9,877 nucleotides of DNA, from contig JAMWBX010000018.1 of the NCBI GenBank assembly GCA_023818725.1, forward strand, positions 1 to 9,877. The letters run 5' to 3'. The stretch is from Candidatus Omnitrophota bacterium. Its GTDB lineage: Bacteria > Ratteibacteria > UBA8468 > B48-G9 > DTJG01. The notes under the pieces were generated by a model that worked only from the letters and a program-made list of their open reading frames with translations, was not told where the DNA came from and ran no database searches. Positions 6,690 through 9,877 of the stretch are shown piece after piece; the stretch's first letter is position 1; every line of letters begins with the position of its first letter. Both the position numbers and the translations under genes were made by a program.

Positions 6690-7587
6690 ATACATATTTA
6701 AGCATTGCGTCAAGAGCGCTGCGCGCCTTTTTAATAACATTTTCTGAAAGAACAATTTCATCTGTTTCATTTTCCAGACAGTCTTTTAATTTTTCAAGTG
6801 TTGTTTTTTTCATGTTAAAGCAAACTCTGGCTGATCCAAGAGAAAAAAATTCTTTATACGGATTTTCCTTCTTCAACCTGTGTATCAGCCCTTCTTCTGT
6901 GCCTATAATAAATATTTTTGAATCTGAAATTTTTGCCCTTTTCAGCATGCCTGATGTTGAAAGCACAAAATCCGCCGCCTCCTGAACTTCAGGATTGCAT
7001 TCCGGGTGAACCATTATTTCCGCATCAGTATATTTTTTTCTTGCCAGTTTTAAATCCTGTATTGTAAATTGTCTGTGAACAAAACAGTACCCATCCCACA
7101 GAATCAATTTTTTTTCAGGAACCTGTTTCTGAACAAAATAACCAAGATTCCTGTCAGGTAGAAAAATTACTGTGTCTGAAGGAATATTTTTAACAACTGT
7201 AGCCGCATTCGATGAAGTGCAGCAAACATCAGAAATCGCTTTTACATCAGCTGAAGTATTCACATATGAAACAACCGGAACATCAGGATTTTTTTCTTTT
7301 AATTTCATCACATCTTCAACCCTTGCCATATCCGCAAGAGGACAACCCGCATCAAAGGCGGGCAAAAAAACCTTTTTCCCTGGATTTAAAATTTTTGCTG
7401 TCTCTGCCATGAATCTTACACCACAAAAAATGATAAGACCAGAATCTGTTATTTCTGTTGCTTTTCTTGCAAGCTCAAGACTGTCCCCAACAAAATCCGC
7501 TACATCCTGTATTTCTGGCATTTGATAATTATGAGCCAGAATTACAGCATTTTTCTTTTCTTTAATTTTTCTTATTTCATCTATCAT
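6688..7587 (-). CDS. nadA: Quinolinate synthase NadA
   Basis: A 299-residue NadA, the length of the Thermotoga-type enzyme. It condenses iminoaspartate with dihydroxyacetone phosphate to quinolinate, the entry step of de novo NAD synthesis, using a [4Fe-4S] cluster. The three expected cluster ligands are present: Cys82 in AGCPLADMA, Cys168 in WDGYCFVH and Cys256 in RVCFNMKK. Substrate-site residues are His19 and Tyr21 (LAHNYQ), Tyr108 (VSYVN), and His194 with Glu196 in HPEC. The start ATG lies only 1 nt after the nifS stop, without a good ribosome binding site, so translation is likely coupled. NadB and NadC are not in the window. Its place between the desulfurase and the scaffold fits a cluster-dependent client, and its product feeds the nicotinate adenine dinucleotide that LarB uses for the NPN cofactor. 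Confidence 0.96.
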   Translation of the reverse strand: MIDEIRKIKEKKNAVILAHNYQMPEIQDVADFVGDSLELARKATEITDSGLIIFCGVRFMAETAKILNPGKKVFLPAFDAGCPLADMARVEDVMKLKEKNPDVPVVSYVNTSADVKAISDVCCTSSNAATVVKNIPSDTVIFLPDRNLGYFVQKQVPEKKLILWDGYCFVHRQFTIQDLKLARKKYTDAEIMVHPECNPEVQEAADFVLSTSGMLKRAKISDSKIFIIGTEEGLIHRLKKENPYKEFFSLGSARVCFNMKKTTLEKLKDCLENETDEIVLSENVIKKARSALDAMLKYV

Positions 7588-7588
7588 C

Positions 7589-8749
7589 TTATTTTTTGTT
7601 CCAGAAAGGAGACATCTTCCTTAATTTCTCAACAATTTCAGGTAATACATCTGCGGTTCTCTCAATATCAGCCATTGTATTGGACCTACCAAGGCTGAAT
7701 CTCAAAGAGCCATGCGCAACCTCTGGCGGAATACCAAGCGCAAGAAGCACGTGAGACGGCTCCAGAGAACCAGAGGTACAAGCAGAGCCCGAAGATGCGC
7801 ATATTCCTTCAAAATCAAGATGCAAAAGCATGCTTTCGCCCTCAACATATTTAACGCAAATATTGAGCGTGTTATAAAGACGCTTTTCAGGGTGTCCATT
7901 AACAATGATTTCAGGTATTCTTTCAACAAGTTTCTTTTCAAGCTCATCCCTGAGAATTTTTTCTTTTGATGAATCCTGAGCCATTTTTTCCTCAGCGATC
8001 TCGCACGCTTTCCCAAGTCCAACAATAGCAGGGACATTCTCTGTTCCCGGCCTCAAACCCTTTTCCTGATGACCGCCATAAAAAACGGGCTTAAATTTTA
8101 CTCCTTTTCTCACATAAAGAGCACCTATTCCTTTTGGTCCATAAAACTTGTGTCCTGATAGTGAGAAAAAGTCAACATTTAATTTCTTTACAGACACAGG
8201 AATTTTTCCTGCCACCTGAACTCCATCGCAGTGGAAAACAACATTATTTTCTTTCGCGATTTTTCCAATTTGCTCAATGGGTTCGATTGTTCCAATTTCA
8301 TTGTTTGCAGCCATTATCGAAATAAGTATGGTCCTATCATTTATTGCTTTTCTTACATCGTCAGGATCGACAATTCCATATTTATCAACAGGGAGATAGG
8401 TCACCTGAAAGCCCATATTTTTTTCAAGAAACTTGCAAACATTCAGCACAGCATGGTGTTCAATCAGCGAAGTTATGATGTGGTTGCCTCTGTTTTTCAA
8501 AAGCAATGCAGTGCCGATAATTGCGATATTGTTGCTTTCTGTTCCACCTGATGTAAAAATTATTTCTTCAGATGAAGCATCAAGCAATCTTGCTACCTTT
8601 TTCCTCGCATCTTCAACTGCCTCTTTTGCTCTTTGAGAGGCGGTGTAGATAGAAGAGGGATTAAAAAACATTTCAGTAAACCATTTTTTCATTTCCTCAA
8701 GCACAACCGGATCGCAGGGAGTTGTCGCATTATGGTCAAGATATATCAT
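7589..8749 (-). CDS. nifS: Cysteine desulfurase, NifS/IscS class
   Basis: A 386-residue PLP enzyme that removes sulfur from cysteine, giving alanine and an enzyme-bound persulfide. Visible landmarks are the N-terminal YLDHNATTPCDP, SGGTESNN (67-74), His99 in EHHAV, Asp175 and Gln178 in HCDGVQ, the PLP lysine Lys201 in SGHKFYGPKG, RPGTEN (233-238), and catalytic Cys324 in SSGSACTSG. The flexible loop form of this Cys motif places it in the NifS/IscS group rather than SufS. The start ATG follows an AAGGA element on the - strand and lies 12 nt after the NIL-ferredoxin stop. Neighbours suggest it serves IscU, NadA maturation and possibly LarE or the HcyBio system. Whether it should be called NifS or IscS cannot be decided; no nitrogenase genes are seen. 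Confidence 0.95.
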   Translation of the reverse strand: MIYLDHNATTPCDPVVLEEMKKWFTEMFFNPSSIYTASQRAKEAVEDARKKVARLLDASSEEIIFTSGGTESNNIAIIGTALLLKNRGNHIITSLIEHHAVLNVCKFLEKNMGFQVTYLPVDKYGIVDPDDVRKAINDRTILISIMAANNEIGTIEPIEQIGKIAKENNVVFHCDGVQVAGKIPVSVKKLNVDFFSLSGHKFYGPKGIGALYVRKGVKFKPVFYGGHQEKGLRPGTENVPAIVGLGKACEIAEEKMAQDSSKEKILRDELEKKLVERIPEIIVNGHPEKRLYNTLNICVKYVEGESMLLHLDFEGICASSGSACTSGSLEPSHVLLALGIPPEVAHGSLRFSLGRSNTMADIERTADVLPEIVEKLRKMSPFWNKK

Positions 8750-8761
8750 TTTGGTTCCTTT

Positions 8762-9172
8762 TTAAAATTTTATTTTTATCGCTCTTACCATGCATCCTTT
8801 AACACATAACATACAGGTAATACACTTTTCATAGTCAAAAACAACCTTTCTTGTTGAACTATCATAATAGAAAGCGTTTGTCGGGCAGAGTCCAATACAT
8901 ACACCGCAATGTGTGCAAATCTTATCATCCTTGACAATATCCTGCTTCAATCTTTGAAGCGCAATATTCTGACTCCTAAGTTCCTTCAAGACATGTTTAA
9001 CAACATTTTCTTCTCCTGTGAAAACAATAACCATTAGTCCCTCTTTCTGAGGCAGAACCTGCGCCTGCAGGATGTTAAATTCTATGTCGTATTTTTTCAC
9101 AAGATTTGAAATTGTCGGTTTATCAACAAGTTCCTTGGGAAATTTTAACACCACCCTTTCGCTTATCTTCAT
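8762..9172 (-). CDS. NIL-domain ferredoxin (homocysteine synthesis partner)
   Basis: A 136-residue protein: an N-terminal NIL domain (about 3-75, PF09383, a small ACT-like fold) followed by a dicluster ferredoxin. Cluster motif one is CTHCGVCIGLCP (Cys86, 89, 92, 96) and motif two is CITCMLCVKGC (Cys117, 120, 123, 127), where the usual trailing Pro is Met. Such NIL-ferredoxins occur beside COG1900 proteins; in Methanosarcina acetivorans the pair MA1821-MA1822 is needed to make homocysteine from sulfide without free cysteine or O-acyl homoserine. The protein probably supplies electrons or handles sulfur for that reaction. It overlaps the HcyBio stop by 1 nt (TAATG) and has a strong ribosome binding site, as expected for a two-component unit. 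Confidence 0.93.
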   Translation of the reverse strand: MKISERVVLKFPKELVDKPTISNLVKKYDIEFNILQAQVLPQKEGLMVIVFTGEENVVKHVLKELRSQNIALQRLKQDIVKDDKICTHCGVCIGLCPTNAFYYDSSTRKVVFDYEKCITCMLCVKGCMVRAIKIKF

Positions 9173-9877
9173 TAGGTTTCCTCCTTTATTTCAAACATCC
9201 TTATTCTTACCCCTGTTTCTTTACTTGGGAGTTTTGCCACAGGATTGGTAAGTTCAAACCTTCTCGATGAAATCCAGTTTTTAAGTATCCCGGCAATTTT
9301 TCTTGCCATGACAAAGCTTGAGAGCGCGCCGGTTGGAATCGTTCTCTCGCCAACCTTGATACTTCCAGAAAAAAGCTCTGCATAACTAACCTCTCCGAGA
9401 ATATCAGGCTTTCTTTCCGGATAACTCTTACTGTAATCAACAACAGGAGCAAAAATCTTTTCAGCAGGTATTCCACACCAAAACGCAACCTTCTCATCCA
9501 CAACAGGGATAGGTATGCCTATTCCGACAACAAGTGTAACTCCATAACCAACAAAAGAAGCACCTCGCAAAAATTCTCCATTCATTTGTTTCAAATCACC
9601 AATGACAGCAAGGGTCCCTGCTGGCCTTTTTGGAAATCCTTCTGGTGTCCTTTCAACAGATGGATTGTGCTGGGTACCGTGCCATGCAACATAGCCGATA
9701 CCACCGCCGAGAAAAATTTTTGTTCCAATCCCGATTGAATAATACTCAGGATCTCTCAAGAGAGGAGAAAGAACCCCCGCAGAACAGAAATTTGCATTAC
9801 CGAAGTTTGGCTTCAATATCCCCATATATGTATACAGCATCCTGTCTGAGGAATTTACAGCAACATTGTAATTCTGA
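9172..9877 (-). CDS. HcyBio family homocysteine biosynthesis protein (COG1900/DUF39), 5'-partial
   Basis: The C-terminal part of a homocysteine biosynthesis protein (PF01837). The frame stays open past the Met at 9840 to the window edge (residues QNYNVAVNSSDR precede it and match the family), so the true start lies beyond the window. Family signatures seen are GNANFCSAGVLSPLL, the Gly-rich IFLGGGIGYVAWHGTQHNP, and VAFWCGIPAEKI. Two cysteines (in NFCSAG and FWCGIP) are candidate sulfur-carrying residues. In methanogens the family converts aspartate semialdehyde plus sulfide to homocysteine with the NIL-ferredoxin. No CBS domains follow the core, unlike some archaeal members. It overlaps the NIL-ferredoxin start by 1 nt and leads the part of the sulfur operon visible here. 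Confidence 0.93.
   Translation of the reverse strand, partial: QNYNVAVNSSDRMLYTYMGILKPNFGNANFCSAGVLSPLLRDPEYYSIGIGTKIFLGGGIGYVAWHGTQHNPSVERTPEGFPKRPAGTLAVIGDLKQMNGEFLRGASFVGYGVTLVVGIGIPIPVVDEKVAFWCGIPAEKIFAPVVDYSKSYPERKPDILGEVSYAELFSGSIKVGERTIPTGALSSFVMARKIAGILKNWISSRRFELTNPVAKLPSKETGVRIRMFEIKEET
9180..9186 (-). promoter_or_regulatory. Ribosome binding site of the NIL-ferredoxin gene
   Basis: On the - strand it reads AAGGAGG, 7 nt before the ATG at 9172, and lies inside the last codons of the HcyBio gene. It supports the chosen start and high expression of the second partner. Confidence 0.8.

Noticed and set aside
6304..6747. 147-codon open frame on the + strand opposite iscU
   Set aside because: It lies wholly over the conserved iscU gene and the end of nadA, its translation is rich in Phe, Cys and Ser as expected for a shadow of an AT-rich gene, and it shows no domain.
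9841..9877. Start of the HcyBio gene at the ATG at 9840 with the last 37 bases as promoter region
   Set aside because: The frame stays open to the edge and its residues match conserved family sequence, so the gene simply continues out of the window.

Overview
The window carries two operons that run towards each other and meet tail to tail at about 4006-4009. It has almost no non-coding DNA. All twelve genes are packed with overlaps or gaps of 15 nt or less, and both outer genes run off the window. No RNA gene, mobile element, CRISPR array or stretch longer than about 20 nt without a gene was seen, and no promoter is expected to lie inside the window.

The organism looks like an AT-rich, strictly anaerobic bacterium, probably uncultivated. 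Evidence for this is the strong AAGGAGG ribosome binding sites, many iron-sulfur and nickel-cofactor proteins, a preference for AGA and ATA codons, and the methanogen-like sulfide-assimilation pair. I lean towards a candidate-phylum lineage such as Omnitrophota or a relative, but the sequence does not settle it.

Left arm (+ strand, 1-4009): an amidohydrolase-2 family enzyme (5' end missing), a LarA-type nickel-pincer racemase/epimerase with all catalytic residues intact, a UroD-superfamily protein that is neither HemE nor a standard MtaA/MtbA, and a GNAT acetyltransferase of the Eis-like type. Every junction is a short overlap (8, 4 and 4 nt), so this looks like one translationally coupled pathway. 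Its substrate is unknown.

Right arm (- strand, 9877-4006, in order of transcription): a HcyBio (COG1900/DUF39) homocysteine-forming protein (5' end missing), its partner NIL-domain ferredoxin, a NifS/IscS cysteine desulfurase, quinolinate synthase NadA, the IscU scaffold, a small Nfu-type carrier, the LarE sulfur transferase, and a membrane permease with a fused C-terminal heavy-metal-associated domain. The theme is sulfur and metal handling: sulfide into homocysteine, cysteine sulfur into iron-sulfur clusters, a cluster enzyme that starts NAD synthesis, and sulfur insertion into the nickel-pincer nucleotide (NPN) cofactor.

The two arms may be functionally linked. NadA feeds the nicotinic acid adenine dinucleotide pool from which NPN is built, NifS/IscU/Nfu can supply sulfur or a cluster to LarE, and LarE makes the cofactor that LarA in the facing operon needs. 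LarB and LarC, the other NPN synthesis proteins, are not in this window.
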